Shown here in pieces: positions 52,198 to 63,103 of a stretch of 64,000 nt of DNA; within the stretch, counting starts at the first letter, position 1; each line of letters starts with the position of its first letter. Made by a program: the position numbers and the translations under genes. Origin of the DNA: an uncultured Roseburia sp. (lineage in GTDB: Bacteria > Bacillota > Clostridia > Lachnospirales > Lachnospiraceae); assembly GCA_947174805.1 (NCBI GenBank), contig CAMWKH010000001.1, positions 62,001-126,000 on the forward strand. The letters are read 5' to 3'. The notes beneath the pieces were generated by a model. The model was given only the letters and a program-made list of their open reading frames with translations, made no database searches and was not told where the DNA came from.

Positions 52198-53871
52198 GTG
52201 GAAATCAATTCGATAAATGCGGCAGTATTTGCCAAAATGTTCCTGGCAGGGGCAGGCAACCTTGAGGCAAAGAAAGATTGGATTAATGAGTTAAATGTAT
52301 TCCCGGTGCCTGACGGGGATACAGGAACCAACATGTCTATGACAATTCTTTCAGCGGCCAGGGAAGTGGATGCTTTGGTGAATCCAGATATGAAATCTTT
52401 GGCAAAAGCGATTTCTTCCGGTTCCCTGAGGGGGGCAAGGGGAAATTCCGGCGTCATTTTGTCCCAGCTTTTCCGGGGATTTTCCAAGGTTATAGCCGAA
52501 TATGATGCCATTACCGTGGACGTGATGGCCCGGGCTATGGAAAAATCAGTGGAAACCGCCTACAAGGCAGTTATGAAGCCTAAGGAGGGAACGATTCTCA
52601 CCGTCGCAAAGGGAGCGGCAAAGAAAGGCAGGGAGCTTGCGGATACCACTAATGACCTCCTGGTTTTCATGGAAGCCGTAATTAAAGAAGCGGAGAGAGT
52701 TTTAAGCAAGACCCCGGATATGCTTCCGGTGTTAAAACAGGCAGGGGTGGTGGACTCCGGCGGACAGGGGTTAGTGGAAGTTTTAAAAGGCGGGCTTATG
52801 GCCCTTCAGGGGAAAAAATTAAACTTTACCATTGAGACGGGGAATAAGCCGAATCTGACGGCTGTCACAAGTTCCATTGACGCCCAGGCTAACCAGGAGA
52901 TTAAATTTGCCTACTGTACCCAGTTTTTGATTATGCTGGAGAAACCTTTTAACAATAAAAAGGAAAAAGAGTTTAAAACCCATTTAGAGGGAATCGGCGA
53001 TTCCATAGTGGTGGTGGCGGATGATGAGATCGTAAAGGTACATGTACATACCAACGATCCCGGACTCGCCATGCAAAAGGCATTGACCTATGGAAGCCTT
53101 ACCACCATTATTATAGAAAATATGAAACTGGAGCGGGATGAAAAAATATCCGCTTTAAAAGAGAAAGAGATGCAGGGCCAGGCAGAAGAAACAGTGGATT
53201 CCCAGCCGGAAAAAGATATGGGATTTGTATCCGTCTCTATCGGGGAGGGATTAAACGAAATCTTTAAGGGACTTGGGGTGGATTATATTATTGAGGGGGG
53301 CCAGACCATGAACCCCAGCACGGAGGACGTTCTAAAGGCCATTGAGCATGTGAATGCCAAGACCGTATTTGTCCTTCCCAACAACAAAAATATTATTCTT
53401 GCGGCAAACCAGGCAGCTTCCATCTTCGAGGAAAAGAATGTGATAGTGATACCTACAAAGACCATTCCCCAGGGAATTACAGCTTTGGTGAATTTTATTG
53501 AAGAGCAGACGCCAGAGGAGAATGAGGAGCGGATGAACCAGGAAATTTCCCTGGTAAAGACAGGTCAGGTGACTTATGCCGTAAGGGATACGGAGATAGA
53601 CGATAAAGAAATCCATCAGGGGGATTACATGGGCCTTGGGGATAAAACTATCCTCTCGGTGGGCAGGGATAAAAAGCAGACCACCCAGGAGATGATTGAT
53701 GAGATGGTGGATGAGGATACGGGGATCGTAAGCATCTACTACGGGGAGGAGGCAACAGAGGAGGAAGCGGAAGAACTCTCCTGCTATATCACAGAAAAGT
53801 ATCCCCATGTGGAAGTGGAAATCCACCAGGGAGGACAGCCGATTTACTATTATATTATATCGGCGGAATAG
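52198..53871 (+). CDS. DAK2/DegV-like fatty acid kinase (YloV/FakA)
   Basis: A 557-residue protein starting at GTG 52198 with an AAGGAGG site. The N-terminal DAK2 (DhaL) domain has PVPDGDTGTNMSMT near residue 36, where the Asp residues bind magnesium and ATP, and SGSLRGARGNSGVILSQLFRG near 75. The C-terminal half is the FakA-type domain. FakA phosphorylates fatty acids bound to FakB, feeding exogenous lipids into phospholipid synthesis. No fakB (DegV) gene is in the window. Confidence 0.9.
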   Translation: MEINSINAAVFAKMFLAGAGNLEAKKDWINELNVFPVPDGDTGTNMSMTILSAAREVDALVNPDMKSLAKAISSGSLRGARGNSGVILSQLFRGFSKVIAEYDAITVDVMARAMEKSVETAYKAVMKPKEGTILTVAKGAAKKGRELADTTNDLLVFMEAVIKEAERVLSKTPDMLPVLKQAGVVDSGGQGLVEVLKGGLMALQGKKLNFTIETGNKPNLTAVTSSIDAQANQEIKFAYCTQFLIMLEKPFNNKKEKEFKTHLEGIGDSIVVVADDEIVKVHVHTNDPGLAMQKALTYGSLTTIIIENMKLERDEKISALKEKEMQGQAEETVDSQPEKDMGFVSVSIGEGLNEIFKGLGVDYIIEGGQTMNPSTEDVLKAIEHVNAKTVFVLPNNKNIILAANQAASIFEEKNVIVIPTKTIPQGITALVNFIEEQTPEENEERMNQEISLVKTGQVTYAVRDTEIDDKEIHQGDYMGLGDKTILSVGRDKKQTTQEMIDEMVDEDTGIVSIYYGEEATEEEAEELSCYITEKYPHVEVEIHQGGQPIYYYIISAE

Positions 53872-53882
53872 AAGAGGACAGC

Positions 53883-55931
53883 ATGAAATTAGATTCGCCT
53901 ATAACAGAAATTAAGGGAATCGGCGCAAAAACTGAAAAATTAATGAATAGAATTGGAGTATATACCCTTTGGGATATACTCCTTCACTATCCAAGGGATT
54001 ACATTAAATTTCAGGAACCTGTCACAGTCCCAGAGATTGGTGCCCCGGGAATCTGCGCCGTATCCGGGAAATTATCTGATGCCCTAAGGCTTACCAGAGC
54101 CGGGCGCATGGAGATTGTCACAGGAAAGCTGGGGAGAGGAAACAAATGTTTAGAGCTCACCTGGTTTCACATGCCCTATATGAAAAGCAGGTTAAAACCT
54201 GGGGAGCCTTACATATTTTACGGAAAAATAAAGGAGAAGGGAAACCATTTTGCCATGGAACAGCCGGAGGTTTATACCCCGGAGCAGTACCAGGGAAAAA
54301 TGCAAGCCCTGCAGCCCGTATACAGCCGTACCGAGGGACTGTCCAATTCTTTTCTTATTAAGACGGTAAAGCAGGTACTGGAAGAATTATCTTTAACTTA
54401 TGATTTTCTGCCGGAGAGTATAAGGAAAAAGAGAGAATTGGGGGAGTACAATTTTGCCCTGCAGCAAATCCATTTTCCCGACAATATGGAACAGCTCACT
54501 TTTGCCAGAAGGCGTCTGGTGTACGATGAATTTTTCCAGTTTATCTTAAAAATGCAGATGCACAAAGGGAAGAAAGAGGAGATTGTCAACGATTTTCCCA
54601 TCCAGAGAGAGACGGTAATCCCCTATATTCTGTCCCATCTGCCCTACAGTTTGACAAAAGCCCAGAAGAAGTGTTTTGATGAAATTTTAGTGGATTTGAA
54701 AAAGAAAACTGCTATGCAGCGCCTAGTACAGGGGGATGTGGGTTCCGGGAAAACCATTGTGGCCTTTCTCGCCATGGCCCTAATGGGGGAAAACGGGTAT
54801 CAGTCTGCCCTGATGGCTCCCACGGAGGTCTTAGCAAGGCAGCACTACGAAAATTTCGTAAGAATGTGCCGGGAGTTTGAGCTTAAGCGGAAAGTGGTGC
54901 TTCTCACAGGAAGCCTCACCCCGAAGGAGAAGCGCAGTGCCCAGGAAGATTTAAAACTCTTCCCGGATGCCATGATAATAGGAACCCAGGCACTGTTACA
55001 GGAAAAGGCGGTGTTTGCCAACCTGGGTCTTGTAATCACCGACGAACAGCACCGTTTTGGTGTCCGCCAGAGGGAGATTTTAGCGGAAAAAGGCATAAAT
55101 CCCCATATTCTTGTGATGAGTGCCACACCCATTCCAAGAACCCTGGCTATTATCCTCTATGGTGATATGGATATCTCTGTGATTGATGAAGTACCTGCAA
55201 AACGTCTGCCCATAAAAAACTGTGTGGTGGATATTTCCTACCGGAAAAAAGCCTATGAGTTTATACGAAAGGAGATAGGGGCAGGCCGTCAGGCTTATGT
55301 CATCTGTCCCCTTGTGGAGTTTTCCCAGGAGTTGGAGGGGGAGAATGTGGAGGATTATGCCAAAAGCCTTGACCTTTATTATAAGGGGAGCATTCGTATC
55401 GGAGTGTTAAACGGAAAAATGAAGCCCGGGGAGAAAAACCAGGTGATGGAGGACTTTTTTCAGAATAAGATACAGCTTTTAGTGTCCACCACTGTGGTGG
55501 AAGTTGGGGTGGATGTATCCAATGCCACTGTGATGATGATTGAAAATGCAGAGCGCTTCGGCCTGGCGCAGCTTCACCAGCTTCGGGGAAGGGTAGGGCG
55601 GGGCATTGAACAGTCCTACTGTATTATGGTGGATCATGCCCAGAGCAAGGCATCAAAAAAGCGTCTGGATATCCTAAATAAGTCCAATGACGGATTTTAT
55701 ATTGCCAGTGAGGATTTGAAGCTGAGAGGGCCGGGAGATTTCTTTGGTATCCGGCAAAGCGGGGAGATGCTCTTTGCCCTGGGGGATATTTATCAGGATG
55801 CCGGGGTATTAAAAGATGCGGCGGAGGATGTAAAAGAACTTTTGCAAAAAGACCCTGCGCTGGAACAAAAAGAGAACGAAAAACTAAAAGTTTTTGTGGA
55901 AAACGGCAGCACCTCCAGGTGGAATTTGTAG
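53883..55931 (+). CDS. recG: ATP-dependent DNA helicase RecG
   Basis: A 682-residue helicase that remodels stalled forks and Holliday junctions. It has an N-terminal wedge domain (GIGAKTEKLMNRIGV), Walker A GDVGSGKT near residue 284, DEQHRFG (DExH box), SATPIPRT, and the C-terminal helicase motifs ENAERFGLAQLHQLRGRVGR. It begins 11 bases after yloV. A separate promoter follows its stop. Confidence 0.97.
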   Translation: MKLDSPITEIKGIGAKTEKLMNRIGVYTLWDILLHYPRDYIKFQEPVTVPEIGAPGICAVSGKLSDALRLTRAGRMEIVTGKLGRGNKCLELTWFHMPYMKSRLKPGEPYIFYGKIKEKGNHFAMEQPEVYTPEQYQGKMQALQPVYSRTEGLSNSFLIKTVKQVLEELSLTYDFLPESIRKKRELGEYNFALQQIHFPDNMEQLTFARRRLVYDEFFQFILKMQMHKGKKEEIVNDFPIQRETVIPYILSHLPYSLTKAQKKCFDEILVDLKKKTAMQRLVQGDVGSGKTIVAFLAMALMGENGYQSALMAPTEVLARQHYENFVRMCREFELKRKVVLLTGSLTPKEKRSAQEDLKLFPDAMIIGTQALLQEKAVFANLGLVITDEQHRFGVRQREILAEKGINPHILVMSATPIPRTLAIILYGDMDISVIDEVPAKRLPIKNCVVDISYRKKAYEFIRKEIGAGRQAYVICPLVEFSQELEGENVEDYAKSLDLYYKGSIRIGVLNGKMKPGEKNQVMEDFFQNKIQLLVSTTVVEVGVDVSNATVMMIENAERFGLAQLHQLRGRVGRGIEQSYCIMVDHAQSKASKKRLDILNKSNDGFYIASEDLKLRGPGDFFGIRQSGEMLFALGDIYQDAGVLKDAAEDVKELLQKDPALEQKENEKLKVFVENGSTSRWNL

Positions 55932-55948
55932 GTATTTGAAAAATTCAG

Positions 55949-55977
55949 TTGAAAAAACCAGATAATTGCGTTATGAT
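55949..55977 (+). promoter_or_regulatory. Sigma-A promoter of the small membrane protein gene
   Basis: TTGAAA (55949-55954), a 17-base spacer and TATGAT (55972-55977). Confidence 0.7.
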
Positions 55978-56021
55978 ATTCACCAGAATAGATTACATAT
56001 CGCCGGAAAAGGAGAATGAGT

Positions 56022-56282
56022 ATGAATCGTAACATACGGCTGTTTCTTGCAGTGGTTGTCTATGCCATTGGTCTTTTGGCAAGTATTTATATAGGCGGAT
56101 GGGTGATGATAATCAAACCGGTAAAAGGGGCTATTGCTGCCCACGCCCTGGGAACTTTGACCTTTTACCAGCTGGTGGTTACTGTTGTGAAATGTTTCTG
56201 CTCTACAACGGTGGCTGGATTTATCTGGGTTCTCGGCTATATTGCCAGCAACCATGTCTTTGACATCAGGGACGAACAGTGA
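56022..56282 (+). CDS. Small two-helix membrane protein, 86 aa
   Basis: ATG 56022 is preferred over 56016 because the AAAAGGAG site then has a 7-base spacing. The 86-residue product has two long hydrophobic segments (LFLAVVVYAIGLLASIYIGGWV and a second near residues 56-76) and a short charged tail. It has its own promoter and terminator. I do not recognise a family with known function. Confidence 0.75.
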   Translation: MNRNIRLFLAVVVYAIGLLASIYIGGWVMIIKPVKGAIAAHALGTLTFYQLVVTVVKCFCSTTVAGFIWVLGYIASNHVFDIRDEQ

Positions 56283-56288
56283 TTTTAG

Positions 56289-56321
56289 CGCGGATTTGAA
56301 GTGATTCAGATTCGCGTTTTT
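56289..56321 (+). terminator. Intrinsic terminator
   Basis: A 12-base stem 56289-56300 / 56305-56316 with two G-T pairs, a GTGA loop and five T. Confidence 0.85.
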
Positions 56322-56357
56322 ATGTGCAGGGCACATGAAGAATAGGAGGCAAACATT

Positions 56358-57140
56358 ATGAAAAATGCAGTATTTTTTGATATAGACGGCACCCTCTGGG
56401 ACAGCCATATGCGTATTCCAAAGACCACGGTTTCTTCCATCCGAAAGTTGAGGGATAACGGAAACTTTGCATTTATCTGCAGCGGAAGAAGCAGGGCTGC
56501 CATCTGCACGCCGGAACTTCTGGATATTGGTTTTGACGGGGTTGTGGCCTCCTGCGGCACCCATGTGGAGTATCAGGGGAGAATGGTTTTTGAACAGTAT
56601 ATGTCCCAGGATGAGATAAAGAAAATACTTTCCGCTGTGCGCAGGAATAAAATGAGGGCAATTCTGGAAGGAATAGAATATATGTACGTGAGCAGCAGGG
56701 AGTTTGCGGGAGACCCTTTTGTAGGCTATTTAAAAGATTTAATGGGGGAACGCTTTTTGGAGCTTGAGGAGGATGCTTTCTTTTCCCGTATCAATAAAAT
56801 AAGCGCAGATACTACCAACGGGGATACCGAGGGATTCATCCACATGCTCTCTTCGGAGTACGAGCTGATTTTTCATGAGGAGAGAGTGGTTGAGATTGTC
56901 CCCAAGGGGTTTTCCAAGGCTGTGGGAATACAAAAAGTATGCGAATTTCTTGGAATTTCCCGGGAAAACACCTATGCATTCGGGGACAGTGCCAATGACC
57001 TGGAGATGTTAAGCTATGTTTATCATGGAATTGCAATGGGGAATGGCACGAAAGATGTAAAAGAAAAGGCGGATTACGTGACGGATTGTGTGGAAAAAGA
57101 CGGGATACAAAAGGCGTTGCTGCATTTTGGGCTGATCTAA
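56358..57140 (+). CDS. Cof-type HAD-IIB family hydrolase
   Basis: A 260-residue phosphatase. DIDGTLWDS at the N-terminus carries the nucleophile and acid/base Asp, ICSGRSR is motif II, the conserved Lys is in PKGFSK, and GDSANDLEML is motif IV. The cap domain lies between motifs II and III. Members dephosphorylate sugar phosphates, flavin precursors or other metabolites; the substrate is not predictable. An AGGAGG site precedes the ATG. Confidence 0.93.
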   Translation: MKNAVFFDIDGTLWDSHMRIPKTTVSSIRKLRDNGNFAFICSGRSRAAICTPELLDIGFDGVVASCGTHVEYQGRMVFEQYMSQDEIKKILSAVRRNKMRAILEGIEYMYVSSREFAGDPFVGYLKDLMGERFLELEEDAFFSRINKISADTTNGDTEGFIHMLSSEYELIFHEERVVEIVPKGFSKAVGIQKVCEFLGISRENTYAFGDSANDLEMLSYVYHGIAMGNGTKDVKEKADYVTDCVEKDGIQKALLHFGLI

Positions 57141-57163
57141 TATAGAGGGAGTGGGGAAATAAA

Positions 57164-58285
57164 ATGGCAAATATGATGGATTATCTTGATTGGCGGGGAG
57201 ATTTATCTTTCGCCCAGGCAGAATTTAACGAGGTGGATAATTTAATATTCTCAGAGCTTGTATATGTGGATTTTAAGGGGATTGTGCCGCCTCCGGAAAG
57301 CGGGGATAGCATTACACTGAAGGAAGCCAGCCGTATTTTTTTCCAGAACCACACAAAGGAGGAAATCAATGCCCGGGTATCCAGTACCAAGGCGGCGGCT
57401 TTTCTTATGGAAAAAATGGCAGAAACCAGGCGGTTTGCGGATTTAAAGCTGTCAGATTATATAGAAGAAATCAGTGCCAAGGAAGAGTCCCAGTTTTGCG
57501 CTATGACCATAAAGTTAGATGACGGGGGCATTTTTGTGTCCTACAGCGGGACAGACAATACCATGGTGGGATGGAAAGAAAATTTTAATATGAGTTTTCT
57601 CTCAGAGACGCCGGGACAGTTAAAGGCTGTGGACTATTTAAACCAGGTGATTTCCCCCAGACAGAAAAAAATCCGGGTGGGAGGCCACTCCAAGGGCGGG
57701 AATCTGGCGGTGTATGCCAGTGTGCACTGTAGGGAGTCCATACAGAACCGTATCCTCTCCGTGTACAGCAATGATGGACCGGGATTTACCGAATCCATGA
57801 TTCACCGGGAGGATTACGGAAAAATGCTGCCAAAAATCCATACGTTTCTGCCGGAGTCCTCTATTGTGGGAATGCTTTTGGAACATGAGGAAGAATACCA
57901 GGTGGTGGAGAGCTCCGTCACCGGCCCTATGCAGCATGATGCCATGACCTGGAAAGTTATGGGAAATTCCTTTCTCCATGTAAAAAAAGTGGCAAAACAG
58001 AGTGTGATTCTGGATCAGGCGTTAAAGGCCTGGGTGGGGAAAATGGATATTGAACAGAGGGAAAATTTTGTGGATACCCTGTTTTTAGTGTTGGAGGAGG
58101 CGGATATTAAGACAGTGGATGATCTGGCCAATATAACGTTTAAAAAATTTGTGGAACTGATGAAACTTAAAAATACATTGGACAAAGAGAGCCAGGAAGT
58201 GATATCCAAAACCCTGCAGATGTTTTTTACAGAGGGCAACCGAACCGTAAAGGATTTTGTAAAAATGAAAATGGAGAAATCCTAG
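57164..58285 (+). CDS. DUF2974 (Mbeg1-like) alpha/beta hydrolase
   Basis: A 373-residue protein of the DUF2974 family. The nucleophile elbow GGHSKGGNLAVYA near residue 168 is lipase-like (GxSxG), with FVSYSGTDNTMVGWKENF upstream as the oxyanion region. It has no signal peptide, so it should be cytoplasmic. The C-terminal ~100 residues are helical. Members are frequent in Lachnospiraceae; no substrate is known. Confidence 0.85.
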   Translation: MANMMDYLDWRGDLSFAQAEFNEVDNLIFSELVYVDFKGIVPPPESGDSITLKEASRIFFQNHTKEEINARVSSTKAAAFLMEKMAETRRFADLKLSDYIEEISAKEESQFCAMTIKLDDGGIFVSYSGTDNTMVGWKENFNMSFLSETPGQLKAVDYLNQVISPRQKKIRVGGHSKGGNLAVYASVHCRESIQNRILSVYSNDGPGFTESMIHREDYGKMLPKIHTFLPESSIVGMLLEHEEEYQVVESSVTGPMQHDAMTWKVMGNSFLHVKKVAKQSVILDQALKAWVGKMDIEQRENFVDTLFLVLEEADIKTVDDLANITFKKFVELMKLKNTLDKESQEVISKTLQMFFTEGNRTVKDFVKMKMEKS

Positions 58286-58388
58286 GGGACGGCCGAAGCG
58301 TATCCTTTTCTTAAATATAAAAAATATATAAACTTTACAAAAAACGGTGAAATTGTAAAAAAGTGAGAAAAAGTGAGTATAAAAGAGA

Positions 58389-58394
58389 TATAAT
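58389..58394 (+). promoter_or_regulatory. Likely -10 box of groESL
   Basis: TATAAT at 58389-58394, 75 bases before the CIRCE. No convincing -35 at the right distance was found. Confidence 0.4.
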
Positions 58395-58468
58395 TAGAAT
58401 ACTATAAAAAATGTACAGAAAAGTCCGGTTGCAGAAATTCCTGCAAAAACATATGATATGACTATCGG

Positions 58469-58495
58469 TTAGCACTCAAAACAAAAGAGTGCTAA
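58469..58495 (+). promoter_or_regulatory. CIRCE operator (HrcA binding site)
   Basis: A perfect match to consensus: TTAGCACTC, nine bases, GAGTGCTAA. It lies 38 bases before the groES ATG, so groESL is expected to be repressed by HrcA and released on heat shock. hrcA is not in the window. Confidence 0.97.
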
Positions 58496-58533
58496 TAACT
58501 TAAAAATAATAGAAATCCAAGGAGGCAGACATA

Positions 58534-60458
<1,925 letters not shown>

Positions 60459-60475
60459 TACAGCCCTTATATTAC

Positions 60476-60509
60476 AAGAGCAAAAGTCAAAAAACTTTTG
60501 CTCTTTTTT
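60476..60509 (+). terminator. Intrinsic terminator of groESL
   Basis: A 12-base stem AAGAGCAAAAGT / ACTTTTGCTCTT with a six-base loop and a run of T. Confidence 0.9.
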
Positions 60510-60538
60510 CTACTTAGCAGTCTTTTTTTGTTATAAAG

Positions 60539-60566
60539 TTGCAAAAAAATTTGGTTATGTTATAAT
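60539..60566 (+). promoter_or_regulatory. Sigma-A promoter of the L,D-transpeptidase gene
   Basis: TTGCAA (60539-60544), a 16-base spacer ending in TGT, and TATAAT (60561-60566): a -35 plus extended -10. Confidence 0.75.
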
Positions 60567-60598
60567 AGTTCCATTAAAAATTAAGATAAGGACATTTT

Positions 60599-62197
60599 AT
60601 GGTTATGGCACAAAAACGAAGAAAAAGAAGAAAGAAAAAAAGTGTATTACAGAAATCTCTCCACCTGGCGGCAGTGACTGTGGTTTTTTCTGCTCTTGCT
60701 GTTTATCTCTTTTTCTGCTTCTATTTCCGTTCTCATTTCTTTTATCAGACAAAGATGGAGGATTTGGATGTCAGCGGCCTGACGGCAGAGCAGGCGGCAG
60801 ATAATCTGAAATCAGAAGTGAGGGATTACCTTTTAACCATCTATGACAGGGATGGGAATAAGTATCAGATTCTTGGCATGGACTTTTCTTATGAATACCA
60901 GCCCTCCGGGGAGGAGGAAAAGCTGGTAAAGGATCAGAAATATCTTCTATGGCCGGGAAAAATTACAAAGCAGAAAAATCTGGATATCGATAAGAGCATC
61001 ACATACGATGCTGATCTGCTGAAAAAGGAAGTAAATGCCCTCTCATGTTTTGATGAGGAGAACATGAAAGAGCCGGTGGATGCTCATATTGAACAGACGG
61101 AAAATGGATATCAGCTTGTCTCTGAGGATAGGGGGAACTATCTTCTGGCGGACAAGGTATACACTTATGTCAAGGCGGCAGTGGAGGCTGGAGAGTCCGA
61201 GTTGACCCTGCCGGATGAAGTCTACAAAGCCCCGGAGGTGACGGCGGAGGATGAAGTCTTAAGCCGCTGTATGGCTGATATTGAATCTTATTTTGGGGCA
61301 AGTATTACATATGATATGGGAAAGGACACAGAGGTGGTGGACCGCTCTGTAATATCTGACTGGATAAAAATTGGGGAGGACTACCAGGTGACATTTGACG
61401 AGAGTGCGGCGGCATCCTTTGTCCAGCGTCTGGCCAGCAAATACAACACCTACGGGGATGTTCGGAAATTTGAGACTACACGGGGAGGCATGATTTCCAT
61501 AGGAGGGGGAGATTACGGCTGGGTAGTGGACAAGGAGAAGGAACTGGCTCAGCTCTTAGAGGAAGTGAGAGAGGGTAAAGTGGTAACCAGGGAGCCGGTA
61601 TATCAGCAGAGGGCGGCCCAGCCTGGATTAGATGATATCGGAGATACATATTTGGAAATTGATTACACAAATCAGCACCTTTATTATTATGAGAAGGGCA
61701 ATTTAAAGCTGGATACGGAGATTGTATCCGGGAATATCAGCAGGGGAAACGGCTCCCCGGACGGAGTGTTTAAGATTGTCTACAAGAAAAGCCCCGCTGT
61801 GTTAAAGGGGGAGGATTATGAGTCCGACGTCACGTATTTTCTTCCCTTTGCCTACAACGTGGGGGTTCACGACGCATCCTGGCGCAACGGCAGGTTTGGA
61901 GGGGATATCTATAAGACCTCCGGTTCCCATGGATGTATCAATGTAGCGGAGGAAGCTGCAGCCAAGCTGTATGAGATGATAGAGGTAGGTACGCCGGTTA
62001 TCGCTTATTACAGGGAGGAAGTCCGTCTCACTGCGGAGAATACAAAAATCTCCAATGCGTTTTCCTACTATGACGAGGAGAAAGAAAAGAAAAAAGAAGA
62101 GCAGCAGTCCCAGCGGAGAACCCAGGATAACCCTGTGGCAGGTGACAATCAAGTGATTGAAGAGGATGGGAATGTTGTCAATGTTCCCCAAAATTAG
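60599..62197 (+). CDS. L,D-transpeptidase (YkuD) with peptidoglycan-binding-type domain
   Basis: A 532-residue protein with a very basic cytoplasmic N-terminus (RRKRRKKK), one membrane helix near residues 22-45, an extracellular region of ~280 residues of the PG_binding_4 type, and a C-terminal YkuD domain. The domain has the active site GSHGCIN (His444, Cys446) and the upstream YFLPFAYNVGVHD. A low-complexity tail of ~50 residues follows. It forms 3-3 cross-links in peptidoglycan, which beta-lactams other than carbapenems do not block. Its stop overlaps the converging AP2-like gene by 20 bases. Confidence 0.9.
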   Translation: MVMAQKRRKRRKKKSVLQKSLHLAAVTVVFSALAVYLFFCFYFRSHFFYQTKMEDLDVSGLTAEQAADNLKSEVRDYLLTIYDRDGNKYQILGMDFSYEYQPSGEEEKLVKDQKYLLWPGKITKQKNLDIDKSITYDADLLKKEVNALSCFDEENMKEPVDAHIEQTENGYQLVSEDRGNYLLADKVYTYVKAAVEAGESELTLPDEVYKAPEVTAEDEVLSRCMADIESYFGASITYDMGKDTEVVDRSVISDWIKIGEDYQVTFDESAAASFVQRLASKYNTYGDVRKFETTRGGMISIGGGDYGWVVDKEKELAQLLEEVREGKVVTREPVYQQRAAQPGLDDIGDTYLEIDYTNQHLYYYEKGNLKLDTEIVSGNISRGNGSPDGVFKIVYKKSPAVLKGEDYESDVTYFLPFAYNVGVHDASWRNGRFGGDIYKTSGSHGCINVAEEAAAKLYEMIEVGTPVIAYYREEVRLTAENTKISNAFSYYDEEKEKKKEEQQSQRRTQDNPVAGDNQVIEEDGNVVNVPQN

Positions 62198-62984
62198 CTT
62201 TCAGATAGTTTATATATTTCCTGGAAATCTTTAAACCGGAATAGAGGCTGGCATATTCTTTGGCAGACAGTTCCGAAATATAGTTTTCCGGGAAATTTTT
62301 TTTAACCCCGTGGGACAGGGCGGTATCCACAGCCTTGTTGTAGGCCACTGCCGCCAATATTTCTGTCTCGTAGGTGCCAATTTTATAGTTGCCGTTAATG
62401 TGTATCTGGGTCTCATAACAGAGATTGCCCTGTTTCGTCACAGCGGCAACCCCGTAGTACTGGTTGATTACGATAATATTGGAATATCGGTAGTCAAAGG
62501 GGTCTCCGTTGGCAAAATCATAGTCCCTGCCGGACACTGCAAAATTTTTAATGCCGTACCGGGACAGAAGATTGGTCTGCATCCCATATTCATTCACAAA
62601 GAGATGTCCGCCCCGTTTCATGATTTTGTGGCTGGAATAAAAAAACAGATCGTCAATATCAAATTTGTATTCCTCGCTGGGGGAGATGTAGTAGGAAAAA
62701 TAATTTGCATGGAGATAAATAGGGGTTTTGATATAAATCCTGTTGTCACGGAAATTAGTTAGGGAGACTACTTTTTCAAAGTTTAGGGTGTCCTCTTCAT
62801 AGAGAAGCTGTTCTAGGAGCAGGGATTTGTCCTTTAGGATTCTGTCGGCTTTTTCATGGGCCATGTGGGCACTTTCCTGGGTTTTGAAACTTCCAAGGCT
62901 GATGTGCTTATTGGAAAAAGTAATGCTGGAGCGGTAGTAGATGCTCCCGTCCTTTTTTTTTGCCTGATAAACGCCAGCTAACAT
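62178..62984 (-). CDS. AP2-like DNA-binding protein with degenerate HNH core
   Basis: A 268-residue protein. Two AP2-type modules frame it: GVYQAKKKDGSIYYRSSITF...LGSFKTQESAHMAHEKA at residues ~4-50, and GVAAVTKQGNLCYETQIHING...IGTYETEILAAVAYNKA at ~178-222. Between them, SGRDYDFANGDPFDYRYSNI lines up with the HNH stretch of AP2-type homing endonucleases (DHINGD..LDNRRSNL), but the catalytic His appear replaced by Tyr. It is probably a domesticated homing endonuclease acting as a DNA-binding protein; this is inference. An AGGAGG site precedes the ATG. Confidence 0.7.
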   Translation of the reverse strand: MLAGVYQAKKKDGSIYYRSSITFSNKHISLGSFKTQESAHMAHEKADRILKDKSLLLEQLLYEEDTLNFEKVVSLTNFRDNRIYIKTPIYLHANYFSYYISPSEEYKFDIDDLFFYSSHKIMKRGGHLFVNEYGMQTNLLSRYGIKNFAVSGRDYDFANGDPFDYRYSNIIVINQYYGVAAVTKQGNLCYETQIHINGNYKIGTYETEILAAVAYNKAVDTALSHGVKKNFPENYISELSAKEYASLYSGLKISRKYINYLKANFGEH

Positions 62985-63002
62985 AAAAACCTCCTAAATC
63001 CA

Positions 63003-63032
63003 TTGACATTACAGATTTGTTTCTTATATAAT
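63003..63032 (+). promoter_or_regulatory. Sigma-A promoter of thrC
   Basis: Perfect hexamers TTGACA (63003-63008) and TATAAT (63027-63032), 18-base spacer. No T-box or threonine attenuator was seen in the ~65-base leader. Confidence 0.85.
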
Positions 63033-63051
63033 AAAAAATACGGATATGTAA
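63023..63051 (-). promoter_or_regulatory. Possible promoter of the AP2-like gene
   Basis: On the minus strand: TTACAT (63051-63046), a 17-base spacer and TATAAG (63028-63023). It overlaps the thrC -10 box on the other strand. Confidence 0.5.
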
Positions 63052-63103
63052 TACTATAACATAAAAAAACATATTTCACCATAGAAAAGAAGAGGATAAA
63101 AAC

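Noticed and set aside
55980-56564. 194-codon minus-strand frame
   Set aside because: It covers parts of two plus-strand genes with good ribosome sites, and a terminator between them.
62178-62197. 20-base convergent overlap of the L,D-transpeptidase and AP2-like genes as a frame error
   Set aside because: Both C-termini read sensibly and convergent overlaps of this size are common.
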